A DNA stretch of 64,000 bases from Aminobacterium sp. MB27-C1 (GCF_030908405.1 NZ_CP133089.1:2356001-2420000), one strand, 5' to 3'. Counted from the stretch's first letter, positions 27,690 through 35,643 are shown. The notes: generated by a model from the sequence alone, not told the origin. Numbers and translations are program-made.

Positions 27690-27850
27690 CTAATTTTTCA
27701 GTTAAGAATTACCCACATATAGGGTGTAAAGTGTTCTTATATTGGTGTGGATAAGTGGATAAGTTAGTGGAAAAGTAGTGGATTTGTCAAGGGTTTTGTT
27801 GGATTTTATGGGGAATGTGGACAACTTATTCTCTTGTGGAGAGTTTTTTT
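27690..27850. other. oriC: Candidate chromosomal replication origin (DnaA-box cluster)
   Basis: Intergenic A/T-rich stretch with a run of DnaA-box-like 9-mers. A perfect TGTGGATAA is at 27746-27754. One-mismatch copies are AGTGGATAA (27754-27762), TGTGGACAA (27816-27824) and, on the other strand, TTACCCACA (27709-27717). Weaker copies lie at 27766-27774, 27777-27785 and 27835-27843. The boxes are mostly in one orientation. An A/T-rich segment lies beside them at 27860-27895. The nearby rsmG, parA, parB and parS, and the switch from leftward to rightward genes at about 29.4 kb, agree with an origin. No dnaA gene is in the window. Confidence 0.7.
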
Positions 27851-27868
27851 CATGCCACTAGGAAGTTT

Positions 27869-28654
27869 TTAAGGTTTAATTAAAATTATCTGAGAAGGAT
27901 CACTTAAAATGATTTCACTTCCTTTATAGCTACTGTATATTTTCCCCATAATAAGAATCTGATTTCCTTCGCGTAAAGAAAAATGGCGAAACCTATCCAT
28001 ATTGTTTCTATAGATAATAAGGGAAAAAGTTCCATCCTTAAAGAGCGTTCTGGATTGTGTTGTTGAAATATCTTTAATAGTAGCGGCAACAAGAATAAAA
28101 TGTCCTCTTATGAAGGGCAAAAAGGTCCAGATCTCTTCTGGTGTGAATAATCGTCGTGAAGCTTTTTTCCACAATCCTACCTGTGTTTTCTTTGCTTCTG
28201 AACAAGCTTTCTGAATGGTATGAATATATTTTTCATTAGGAGCTATAACAAGTGGAAGTGCCAGTCCATTGCGTATAAGCTCCGCATTAATAAGTAAAAA
28301 TCCTTGTTTATTTTTGCTCCAGATGTAGGCAAGGAGGCGGTTGTAACGATCTCTTTTTTCAATATCGAATTCAAGATATGCCTCTCCTGAAACTAGAAGT
28401 TCTCTGTTTCGTCGAAATGCTAATTCTCCAAGTTCTTCTTTTTTTCGCCGAGGGTGATGTATTTCAGGCGTATCAATAAGAAGATAACGTACTCGTTCAG
28501 ACTTTCCGTCAGGCATTTGAACGACAATAGTATCTCCATCAATAACTTGCGTCACTACGACAGGAATCAAAGAGGAGCATGTTTGTGCACATAAATCGGA
28601 AGAGAAAAAAATAAGAAAAGCAATGCATAACGTAGTAATTTTTTTAAGGTTCAT
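27869..28654 (-). CDS. Secreted thermonuclease-like (SNase) nuclease with OB-fold tail
   Basis: 261 residues from ATG 28654, which overlaps the upstream stop (CTATGA); a longer frame from 28687 is less likely. A signal peptide (FLIFFSSDLCAQ) is followed by a staphylococcal-nuclease domain (about 30-160). Catalytic positions are visible: the aspartate in VIDGDTIVV, the arginine in VRYLLIDTPE, the glutamate in that motif, and DRYNRLLAYIW. The C-terminal 80 residues look like a second OB-type domain (FILVAATIKDIS, GSEIILSDPSQIILI). It degrades DNA/RNA outside or in the periplasm. Cotranscribed with the DUF364-like gene. Confidence 0.88.
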   Translation of the reverse strand: MNLKKITTLCIAFLIFFSSDLCAQTCSSLIPVVVTQVIDGDTIVVQMPDGKSERVRYLLIDTPEIHHPRRKKEELGELAFRRNRELLVSGEAYLEFDIEKRDRYNRLLAYIWSKNKQGFLLINAELIRNGLALPLVIAPNEKYIHTIQKACSEAKKTQVGLWKKASRRLFTPEEIWTFLPFIRGHFILVAATIKDISTTQSRTLFKDGTFSLIIYRNNMDRFRHFSLREGNQILIMGKIYSSYKGSEIILSDPSQIILIKP

Positions 28655-29385
28655 AGGAAATATACATTCCATGAAATGTCTCGACAAAGCATCGGGTGCC
28701 CGCCTGCAGATATATACTGTGTCACGTTCATTTCTTCAGTTGGGGATATTGTAGGTAGAATAAGATGTGTAATGCCTGCTTCTCGAAATAAGGATGGTAA
28801 ACAGGGAAGGCCAGGCCCTTGTAAAAATATGCCTTTCATGTGACTAATATACGGTTGAATAAATGTAAACCACCTATTTCTGAAGGCTTCGGCCGTTAAC
28901 CAACACCATTGACATGAAGGTAATTTTTCAGAAGCGGCATGTTCGGGAAAAATATCGGGAGCCTCACGTTGATTATCAAGAATAGACATATTCCATCCCC
29001 AATCTCTGAGATGAGGAATAAGGATTTTATCGTAACCAATGACGGCGACAGAGTCATTTTCTGGAATTCCTGCAATTGAATCAAGGGGAAGAGAGCATTT
29101 AGAAGCTGGTACAAGAGCAGAAACAATTGCAGAAGCAACTGCAAATTCTTGTGGATAAGGTGAGGCAAATAGAGAAACAAGACCGTGGGCAGATGAAGAA
29201 AGTAAATGACGCGTATGCTCTTCTCTAGTGTCGAGAGGAATCTTATCTCCAGGAGGAACCGTTCCTATTCCCACTCGCCCATCTCTAAGTCGAACAACGC
29301 TTGCATGCCAACCAAGCACAATACCTTCTATTGAAGAATCTTTTTCTTTTAATGCTTGAGCTATGAGTTTTTCAAAAAAGCGCAC
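28651..29385 (-). CDS. DUF364-like (putative heavy-metal-chelation domain) protein
   Basis: 244 residues, cytosolic. The N-terminal part (residues about 20-75, GWHASVVRLRDGRVGIGTVPPG) resembles DUF4213, and the rest is Rossmann-like (NDSVAVIGYDKILIPHLRDWGW; then ILPTISPTEEMNVTQYI) as in DUF364 proteins. Proteins of this type occur near metal or cofactor genes, but their function is not established. It is divergent from rsmG across a gap with a possible promoter (TATAAT at 29432-29437), and overlaps the nuclease gene by four bases. Confidence 0.65.
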   Translation of the reverse strand: MRFFEKLIAQALKEKDSSIEGIVLGWHASVVRLRDGRVGIGTVPPGDKIPLDTREEHTRHLLSSSAHGLVSLFASPYPQEFAVASAIVSALVPASKCSLPLDSIAGIPENDSVAVIGYDKILIPHLRDWGWNMSILDNQREAPDIFPEHAASEKLPSCQWCWLTAEAFRNRWFTFIQPYISHMKGIFLQGPGLPCLPSLFREAGITHLILPTISPTEEMNVTQYISAGGHPMLCRDISWNVYFL

Positions 29386-29476
29386 TCTCTTGCCTCCATT
29401 TCTAAATCAGTCTGCAGTATATATGCTATTCTATAATAATTATACTGTGTGTTCAGATAATGAGGAGGAAGGTTTT

Positions 29477-30166
29477 GTGGACTTGTATTGTAATGAAAAT
29501 CTAGTTGCTGAAATAGCAGAAAGAAATCGCCCAATGCTTTTAAAATATATTGAGGGACTTGTCTCTTTTTCTGGACGGGTCCGTTTAACTGGTCCGCAAG
29601 ATCCCGAGACCCTTTGGTCGGAACATATCGTAGATTGTCTTTATTCTGTTCCACTACTTCCTCCTGAAGGAAATATTATAGATGTTGGTACTGGAGGCGG
29701 ACTTCCCGGTGTTGTCTGGGCAATTTGCAGACCCGACTTGACTATAACTCTTCTGGATAGCGTGCGAAAAAAGTGCAAAGCTTTGGAGGAGTTAACCGCT
29801 CTTTTAAAGCTGGAAAATGTTCGTATTGTATGCAGTAGAGCTGAAGAATATGCTCTAGAACGGAGAGAGCATTTTTCTCTAGCAGGTGCGAGAGCGGTTA
29901 CAGGAACAGGTGTATTATTAGAATACCTCTCTCCTTTTGTCTCCTTGGGAGGAAAGGTTCTTGCGTTTAAGGGACCGTTGTATAAAGAAGAAATAGAACC
30001 TCTTAACGGAAAGGAAAAACGTTTAGGTCTTTCTGCCCCCTCTGTCTTCCCTTATTCTCTTAATGGAAAAGAACATTTCCTTTTAATATGGCAAAAGAAA
30101 CAGCCATGTTCAAAGGAATTCCCAAGAAAAACTGGAATGGCAGAAAGGAAATTTTGGTGGAGGTGA
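29477..30166 (+). CDS. rsmG: 16S rRNA (guanine-527 N7) methyltransferase
   Basis: 229 residues from GTG 29477, with GAGGAGG eight bases upstream. The longer frame from 29363 would overlap the divergent gene and has no ribosome site. A Rossmann SAM-binding motif (IIDVGTGGGLPGVVWAI) and the family's LDSVRKKCKALEEL, GARAV and FKGP segments are present. It methylates G527 of 16S rRNA. It sits four bases before parA, the classic origin-proximal gidB-parAB order. Confidence 0.93.
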   Translation: MDLYCNENLVAEIAERNRPMLLKYIEGLVSFSGRVRLTGPQDPETLWSEHIVDCLYSVPLLPPEGNIIDVGTGGGLPGVVWAICRPDLTITLLDSVRKKCKALEELTALLKLENVRIVCSRAEEYALERREHFSLAGARAVTGTGVLLEYLSPFVSLGGKVLAFKGPLYKEEIEPLNGKEKRLGLSAPSVFPYSLNGKEHFLLIWQKKQPCSKEFPRKTGMAERKFWWR

Positions 30167-30170
30167 CATT

Positions 30171-30947
30171 GTGCTTTCTATAGCTGTAACGAACCAAAAA
30201 GGTGGCGTTGGCAAGACAACTACATGCATAAATCTTGCTGCAGAATTAGGACGATTGGGATATTCTGTTTTGGCTGTTGATATGGATCCTCAAGGTAATT
30301 GTAGCAGTGGTTTGGGCATTGAAGCTGACGCTGTCAATGTAAGCTTATACGATGTCCTTCTTGGCGGAGCATCTATCCAAGAGGCCCTTGTTGCTACTCC
30401 GTGGGAGGGCGTTTCGCTTCTTCCAGCTACAATTGACCTGGCAGGAGCAGAAGTGGAACTTGCATCTATTATTAGCCGTGAAACGTGTTTACGAAGACAT
30501 ATGGCTAAGCTTGATCACTATGATGTAGCTATTATCGATTGCCCCCCTTCTTTAGGTTTGTTGACAATTAATGCTCTTGTTGCTGCGCAAAAGTTGATAG
30601 TGCCTATTCAGTGTGAATATTATGCTTTAGAAGGCGTTGGTCAGCTTGCTAGAACAATAGGACTTGTTCGTGACTGCCTCAACCCTGACTTATCTATTGA
30701 TGGGGTTCTTCTTACAATGTTTGATTCTCGAACACGTCTTGCCCACGATGTGGTAGAAGAGGTACGAAGGCAATTTGGGGAGATTGTTTTTTCTACTGTT
30801 ATCCCTCGTAACGTAAAGCTATCAGAGGCACCAAGTTACGCCAAACCAATAACATACTACGAACCAGCCAGTACGGGGGCTCAGTCTTATACATTATTTT
30901 CCAGGGAGGTTGCGACACGATGGCTGCATCTAAAAACAAAGCGTTAG
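30171..30947 (+). CDS. parA: Chromosome-partitioning ATPase ParA/Soj
   Basis: 258 residues from GTG 30171 (GAGGTG upstream). The deviant Walker A KGGVGKTTT (10-18), the Walker A' VDMDPQGN and Walker B IIDCPPSLGL are intact. Works with ParB bound to parS to segregate origins. Overlaps parB by 28 bases. Confidence 0.96.
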   Translation: MLSIAVTNQKGGVGKTTTCINLAAELGRLGYSVLAVDMDPQGNCSSGLGIEADAVNVSLYDVLLGGASIQEALVATPWEGVSLLPATIDLAGAEVELASIISRETCLRRHMAKLDHYDVAIIDCPPSLGLLTINALVAAQKLIVPIQCEYYALEGVGQLARTIGLVRDCLNPDLSIDGVLLTMFDSRTRLAHDVVEEVRRQFGEIVFSTVIPRNVKLSEAPSYAKPITYYEPASTGAQSYTLFSREVATRWLHLKTKR

Positions 30948-31810
30948 GACGAGGGCTTGGAGCTTTAATTCCAGGGGCTAGAGATAATGTAGAAAAAGGT
31001 ACACATGATATAACAACACTTCCTCTATCTCTTCTTGAACCTAACGAAAATCAACCGCGAAAATCTTGGGATAAAGAAAAACTAGAGGCACTCGCTGATT
31101 CAATTCGTATGCATGGCATCATACAACCTCTTGTTGTACGTAAGCTTGAAAATAGTTATCAAATTGTTGCAGGAGAGCGTCGTTGGAGAGCTGCTCAAAT
31201 AGCTGGACTACAGGAAGTTCCAGTCTTTTTCTTTGAGGGCACAGAGAAGGATGTTCAAGAAATTTCTCTCATAGAAAATATACAAAGGGAAGATCTTTCG
31301 CCAGTTGAAGTTGCTCGGGCTATTAAAGAGCTTTTAGATTCTTTTTCTTTAACCCAAGAAGATTTAGCACAGCGAATTGGTTGGAGTCGTACACTTCTTA
31401 CGAATAAGTTGAGGTTATTGCAGCTTCCTGAAGAACTCCGAAATATGATAGATAGAGGAGAAATATCAGAAGGTCACGGTCGTACTCTTTTAGGGTTAGA
31501 GACTGAAAACCAGATGTTGGCATTAGCTCAAAGAGTTGTTCGAGACGGGATATCAGTTCGCAAATTAGAAGAAATGGTGAAGAAATTAAAAACGGATAGC
31601 CAAGAAAAAATTACTCCAGTAAAGCATCGTCCTCAAGAAGATTATCCTCAGTCGGTGCAATTAGTAACCCAAAAGCATGGTGTTAATATGAAAATTTCAG
31701 GTGCAGGTATAAAGAAAAGGTTATCTATAGAGGGTTTAACAATTTCACAAATAGAGATGTTAGCAAAACTTATAGAAGAATCAGCAGATATTTTATTTCC
31801 CGGGAAATAA
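30920..31810 (+). CDS. parB: Chromosome-partitioning protein ParB
   Basis: 296 residues. It starts with KALGRGLGALIP; the CTP-binding ParB/sulfiredoxin-like domain (about 35-125) has the GERRWRA and ENIQREDLSP boxes. The central HTH (about 145-200) reads LTQEDLAQRIGWSR then TNKLRLLQLP and SEGHGRTLL. The serine-arginine pair and the SEGH glycine are of ParB type. The lysine in TNKLRLL is at a position where many ParB proteins have Thr or His and Noc has Lys. The C-terminal dimerisation domain is typical. A perfect parS lies 380 bases downstream, and the last codons coincide with a Noc-box palindrome. Confidence 0.96.
   Translation: MAASKNKALGRGLGALIPGARDNVEKGTHDITTLPLSLLEPNENQPRKSWDKEKLEALADSIRMHGIIQPLVVRKLENSYQIVAGERRWRAAQIAGLQEVPVFFFEGTEKDVQEISLIENIQREDLSPVEVARAIKELLDSFSLTQEDLAQRIGWSRTLLTNKLRLLQLPEELRNMIDRGEISEGHGRTLLGLETENQMLALAQRVVRDGISVRKLEEMVKKLKTDSQEKITPVKHRPQEDYPQSVQLVTQKHGVNMKISGAGIKKRLSIEGLTISQIEMLAKLIEESADILFPGK
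31795..31808. promoter_or_regulatory. Noc-binding-site-like palindrome ATTTCCCGGGAAAT, copy 1
   Basis: A perfect 14-bp match to the Bacillus Noc-binding site, embedded in a 20-bp palindrome (31792-31811) formed by the last sense codons and stop of parB. Copy 2 lies 3.8 kb away. Confidence 0.65.
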
Positions 31811-31826
31811 ATAGGAGGGGATTAAA

Positions 31827-32066
31827 ATTCGTAAGGGGCAATCGGATCTTATTCTCTTTGGCAAGGTTATAGCTACAGCTTTGCTCATATCAGGTTATAT
31901 TGTATTAGGGTATCTGATAGGCAAAAAGCTTGCCTCTATGGGATATCCGGATGCAACAATAATGTTGTGTGCAACATTAGGTGCTGCAATAGGGCTGTGG
32001 CAAGGTTGGTTGAACTTGCGGCAAATTTGGCAAAAAACGAAAAATGATAAACGCAACAAAAAGTAG
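31827..32066 (+). CDS. AtpI/AtpZ-like small membrane protein with probable ATT start
   Basis: 79 residues if initiated at ATT 31827. The hydrophobic sequence (LILFGKVIATALLISGYIVLGYLIGKKL) is open upstream of the first conventional start, TTG 31881, which would cut the first membrane helix and lacks a ribosome site. AGGAGGGG (31813-31820) sits six bases before ATT 31827, and an in-frame stop (31812-31814) closes the frame just upstream, leaving no ATG, GTG or TTG. Two helices and the glycine pattern fit the AtpI/AtpZ family, which assists F-type ATP synthase assembly, yet no atp genes follow. Confidence 0.65.
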   Translation: MRKGQSDLILFGKVIATALLISGYIVLGYLIGKKLASMGYPDATIMLCATLGAAIGLWQGWLNLRQIWQKTKNDKRNKK

Positions 32067-32183
32067 ACCACTTCACATATACCTCCCTACGGCATGCATG
32101 ACATAACTATAAAAATTCATTATAAATTAATGACGATGCGGAAGATATGTTCTTTTAGCCTTTCAATAAAGACTAAAACTATA

Positions 32184-32211
32184 TTATGATGTTTCACGTG
32201 AAACATCATAA
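32184..32211. promoter_or_regulatory. parS: parS centromere site, copy 1 (perfect)
   Basis: TGTTTCACGTGAAACA at 32190-32205 is an exact match to the universal 16-bp parS. It lies in a perfect 28-bp palindrome between the AtpI-like and HIT genes. Confidence 0.95.
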
Positions 32212-32237
32212 GTATCAATTTTGGAGGTGTATTCGTT

Positions 32238-32732
32238 TTGGAAAGTATATTTGCACCCTGGAGAATGGCATATATAGCAAATTCGAGCAAACAGGAATCA
32301 TGCATCTTTTGTGACTTCCCTAAAATGAATGAAGATGAAAAGAATCTGATTATTTATAGGGGAAAATGTTGTTTTGTTATTTGCAACGCTTTCCCTTACA
32401 ACCCAGGTCACCTTATGGTTGCTCCCTATCGTCATACTGCTCTGTATGAAAGCTTATCAGACGAAGAGCTTTTAGAAATGCATCATTTGGCGGGGCATTG
32501 TTTAAAAGTTCTAAAGAAAGTTATGAATCCCCAAGGGTTTAATCTAGGTGTTAATCTTGGTAAAGTTGGCGGAGCTGGATTCGATGGACATCTTCATTTG
32601 CATATTGTTCCTCGATGGAATGGAGATACAAATTTTATGCCAGTTTTAGGTGATACAAGGGTTATAGCAGAGAGTCTTGAAGAGACATATAAGAAAATCA
32701 AAAAGGCATGGCCTTTGAGCGATGAGAGATGA
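32238..32732 (+). CDS. HIT-family nucleotide hydrolase/phosphorylase-like protein
   Basis: 164 residues from TTG 32238 (GGAGGTG eight bases upstream). The histidine triad HLHLHIVPRW is near residues 115-124; the N-terminal CIFC plus the NPGHLMVAPYRH segment resemble the Ap4A phosphorylase/HIT branch. It acts on dinucleoside polyphosphates or nucleoside phosphoramidates. Overlaps yigZ by 11 bases. Confidence 0.9.
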   Translation: MESIFAPWRMAYIANSSKQESCIFCDFPKMNEDEKNLIIYRGKCCFVICNAFPYNPGHLMVAPYRHTALYESLSDEELLEMHHLAGHCLKVLKKVMNPQGFNLGVNLGKVGGAGFDGHLHLHIVPRWNGDTNFMPVLGDTRVIAESLEETYKKIKKAWPLSDER

Positions 32733-33345
32733 GTTTTGGGAGCCTGCAAGAAAGGCAGTATATGAAATAAAGATAAAGCGTTCTCTTTTTATTTCTCATG
32801 CTGCCCTTACGAAAAACGAAGAAGAAGCCAAAGAATATATTTTAAAAACTTCACAGGAACATAAACAAGCGACTCATAATTGTTGGGCATATAGATTAGG
32901 TGTCGAGCCAGTGCTTGAATATTATTCCGATGATGGCGAACCTTCGGGAACAGCCGGTAAACCAATATTGGGTGCCATACTCCATTCTGGGCTAACAAAT
33001 GTAACTCTTGTGGTGACAAGGTATTTCGGTGGGATAAAACTTGGAGTAAGAGGACTTATAGAAGCATATGGAGAAGCAGCGTCTTTATGCCTAGAAGGGG
33101 CCGGACGTAAAAAGGCATATCTTGAGAAGAATTGTATTATTGTAGTTCCCTATTCTTTTTATAGTTCATTACTCTATCAACTTAAAAATATGGGGTTGAG
33201 AGAAGAAACATTCATCCCTTCTTTTAAGGAAGTTGTAACTTTTAACTGTTGTGTTCCCTTATCTATGGAAAAGGCCTTAGAATCGTATCTATGTGATCTT
33301 CAAGGACAATCTCTTATTGAAGAATGGAAGTGGGAAGATAATTAA
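32722..33345 (+). CDS. YigZ/IMPACT-family protein
   Basis: 207 residues. The UPF0029 domain (about 15-120) has the family motifs DDGEPSGTAGKPIL and VTRYFGGIKLGVRGLIEAY. A DUF1949-like C-terminal domain (about 135-200) follows. Role in translation or ribosome-linked stress is suspected for the family, not proven. Translationally coupled to the HIT gene. Confidence 0.92.
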   Translation: MRDEFWEPARKAVYEIKIKRSLFISHAALTKNEEEAKEYILKTSQEHKQATHNCWAYRLGVEPVLEYYSDDGEPSGTAGKPILGAILHSGLTNVTLVVTRYFGGIKLGVRGLIEAYGEAASLCLEGAGRKKAYLEKNCIIVVPYSFYSSLLYQLKNMGLREETFIPSFKEVVTFNCCVPLSMEKALESYLCDLQGQSLIEEWKWEDN

Positions 33346-33397
33346 GGTCAAGTTAGGTCAACTTCTTCGTTCTCTTTTTATATTTAAAAAGTAGCTC

Positions 33398-33450
33398 TTT
33401 ACACCTCCTATTGTCAACCTATATAATATTGGAGTTGACAATAGGAGGTG
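33398..33450. promoter_or_regulatory. bioY promoter with BirA-type operator
   Basis: A 17-bp perfect inverted repeat (33402-33418 with 33434-33450, 15-base spacer) contains the core ATTGTCAAC-N15-GTTGACAAT, the architecture of BirA sites. It straddles a promoter: TTTACA (33398-33403), 18-base spacer, TATAAT (33422-33427). The right arm includes the bioY ribosome site AGGAGGTG. Biotin-loaded BirA would block transcription. Confidence 0.75.
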
Positions 33451-33456
33451 CTGTTT

Positions 33457-34026
33457 GTGAGATTTTCGATACGATCAATGGCTTTAACGTCTCTCTTTGC
33501 AGTTTTAACGGCAGTAGGAGCTCAAATACGTATTCCTTTCCCCTTTGTTCCCATGACATTACATGTTTTCTTCGTCTTCCTTTCTGGATTTGTTTTGGGC
33601 CCCAAATATGGATTTTTATCACAATTTCTTTATGTGATGCTTGGACTTATAGGTTTGCCCGTTTTCACATCGGGAGGAGGAATACAAGTATTTATCTCTC
33701 CAACTTTTGGCTATTTAATTGGTTTTATTTTCGCGGCCTATTGTATTGGATCTATTTCGCATAACGAGAGAATGCCTTTTTTTGTGAGATATGGAGTTGC
33801 GCCCTTAATAGGCCTTATTCTCATTTATACAGTGGGGACATTGGGTCTTTATTTGAATTTGAATTTTATAGCAGGTAAAAATGTAGGTTGGTTAAAGGTT
33901 TTGCAAATAGGAGTGTTCCCTTTCATTATTTCAGATGTAATAAAAGGAATAGGAGCATCAGCTCTTGCGTGGAAAATTTTGCCTCTCCTTAAGAAATCAA
34001 ACATGGTTCCTAGAAATATTTCGTAA
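33457..34026 (+). CDS. bioY: Biotin transporter S-component BioY
   Basis: 189 residues from GTG 33457 (AGGAGGTG seven bases upstream; GTG 33448 lies within that site). Six helices and the family pattern (FPFVPMTLHVFFVFLSGFVLGPKYG; then GGGIQVFISPTFGYLIGF) are present. Captures biotin for an ECF-type transporter whose energising genes are not in the window. The BirA-type operator upstream agrees with this. Confidence 0.94.
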   Translation: MRFSIRSMALTSLFAVLTAVGAQIRIPFPFVPMTLHVFFVFLSGFVLGPKYGFLSQFLYVMLGLIGLPVFTSGGGIQVFISPTFGYLIGFIFAAYCIGSISHNERMPFFVRYGVAPLIGLILIYTVGTLGLYLNLNFIAGKNVGWLKVLQIGVFPFIISDVIKGIGASALAWKILPLLKKSNMVPRNIS

Positions 34027-34078
34027 ATATAGTTTTTATAAATAAAAGGGGCACCTAAAAAGAGAACGAAGACATTGA

Positions 34079-35455
34079 CTAATGTTGATCATTTATTGCT
34101 GTTGCAATGATTTCATCGATGTATTGTTTCACGTGAAACTTTCTCTCTGCCCCTTTATAGTTCATATAACGCACTTTTCCAAAAACCTTTCGCTCAGGCC
34201 AAGGACGATCGTGAAGACCTCCTATACTCCATGCAATTCCAGTATATCCATTGGGGTCTCGTCCATCGATTTCATAGGCGTCATTGAGGTATATAGCATT
34301 TTTAAGTGCTTCTTCTGGTGACCTAGACCACTCTAATATTTTTTTTGCCCAGTACATGCGCAACCAACCGTGTAATTTCCCATAAAAAATCATATCTTTT
34401 TGACATGCGTTCCATAGCGGATCATGGGTGTTGCTTTTTTCAAGGTTTTCTAAGGAGTAAAGAAACTCTCTTTTATCTTCTCTGTGTTCGTTAAGTGTTT
34501 TTTGTCCCCAATCAGGGAGCCCGTTAAGGGAATCATAATCAGGGGTATAAAAACAAAAATTATCAGCGAGCTCCTTCCTGATAATGAGTTCTTCTAAGAA
34601 AATATCAGATTGAGCTTTCACTTTGTTATTGTTTTTAGCATATTCATTTATAGTAAGAGCAACACGTTGCGATGAAATTTGTCCAAAATGTAAAAAGGGG
34701 GAAAGATCTGAAAGACAATCTTTTGTTGGATCATTTCGATACTCATTGTAGAGATGTAATTTAGTGTGAATAAATCTTTGGAGTTGTTCCATTCCAGATA
34801 CATATCCTGGTTTTTGCAAAAACTTTGGAATTTCTTGTTTTAAGTATTTATATTTTCTAAGTAGAGACTCTGGGCTAATCTTACTGGAAATACTGTCTTC
34901 GTTGAAGGGATGAAATTTTAAAGGAGGGAAGGAAATTAAAAAATCTGCGATTTTTTTTAAAATTTTAGGGCGAAAAGTGTGTGCTGAATATTCTTTTTTT
35001 GGCGATGCTTCCCAACATGGAACGATATTATGGGCATCGACTTCATATATTGGAATATTTATGTTTCTTTTTAATTGATCAAGCCATTCTTTTTTAATAC
35101 GGAGGGGATTAAAATCAGTAAAAAGTGTAGATGCCTTACTTTTATGAATAAATTGGGGTAGAGCACTAGAAGCTTCTCCTTCTAATAATATAAAGGGGAT
35201 ATTCAAAAGTGAAAGTTTACTCTCTACTTCTTTAAAATTACTGAGCATAAAATGATATGCCCGATAAGAAGCTTGTAAGTAAATAGGTGTAAAGCAAAAG
35301 ACAACAAAAAACTTTCTTTTGTGGCGAATCGCAAAATCCTGACTTAATAAGAGTGCCCAATTGTCATCTGCTCGTTGATCTCTGTTCATCCAATAAATAA
35401 CTGGCCCTTCTCCGTCCACTCCTTCTTGAATCAAACGAATTCTTTTATTTCTCAT
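34079..35455 (-). CDS. phr: Class II deoxyribodipyrimidine photolyase
   Basis: 458 residues, FAD-dependent light-driven repair of cyclobutane pyrimidine dimers. The N-terminal photolyase domain has YWMNRDQRADDNWAL (21-35); the C-terminal FAD domain has the class II features ELIIRKELADNFCFY, YGKLHGWLRMYWAKKILEW and YEIDGRDPNGYTGIAWSIGG. ATG 35455 has AAAGGGG upstream. A near-perfect parS lies inside the 3' end. In a strict anaerobe such a gene suggests exposure to light at some stage. Confidence 0.94.
   Translation of the reverse strand: MRNKRIRLIQEGVDGEGPVIYWMNRDQRADDNWALLLSQDFAIRHKRKFFVVFCFTPIYLQASYRAYHFMLSNFKEVESKLSLLNIPFILLEGEASSALPQFIHKSKASTLFTDFNPLRIKKEWLDQLKRNINIPIYEVDAHNIVPCWEASPKKEYSAHTFRPKILKKIADFLISFPPLKFHPFNEDSISSKISPESLLRKYKYLKQEIPKFLQKPGYVSGMEQLQRFIHTKLHLYNEYRNDPTKDCLSDLSPFLHFGQISSQRVALTINEYAKNNNKVKAQSDIFLEELIIRKELADNFCFYTPDYDSLNGLPDWGQKTLNEHREDKREFLYSLENLEKSNTHDPLWNACQKDMIFYGKLHGWLRMYWAKKILEWSRSPEEALKNAIYLNDAYEIDGRDPNGYTGIAWSIGGLHDRPWPERKVFGKVRYMNYKGAERKFHVKQYIDEIIATAINDQH
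34125..34140. promoter_or_regulatory. parS: parS-like site, copy 2 (15/16)
   Basis: TGTTTCACGTGAAACT differs from consensus parS only at the last base. It lies within the photolyase coding end, 1.9 kb from copy 1. Confidence 0.8.
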
Positions 35456-35586
35456 TGTTTTACCCCTTTGTCTTAAAGTTTAAAAAATGTTTATTTTTTA
35501 TTAAATACGACAAAATGAGTAGCACTAATTCGTATTGATGATAAGATTATATTAACTACTTTTATAAACATTTATATACATACGTT

Positions 35587-35600
35587 ATTTCCCGGGAAAT
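35587..35600. promoter_or_regulatory. Noc-binding-site-like palindrome ATTTCCCGGGAAAT, copy 2
   Basis: A second perfect copy of the Bacillus Noc box, in a 20-bp palindrome (35584-35603) in the gap between photolyase and the DMT gene. It shares an 18-bp core with copy 1. Confidence 0.65.
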
Positions 35601-35643
35601 AACTGTTGCATTAATTATGACATGAAGGGTGGCGTATTGTTCG

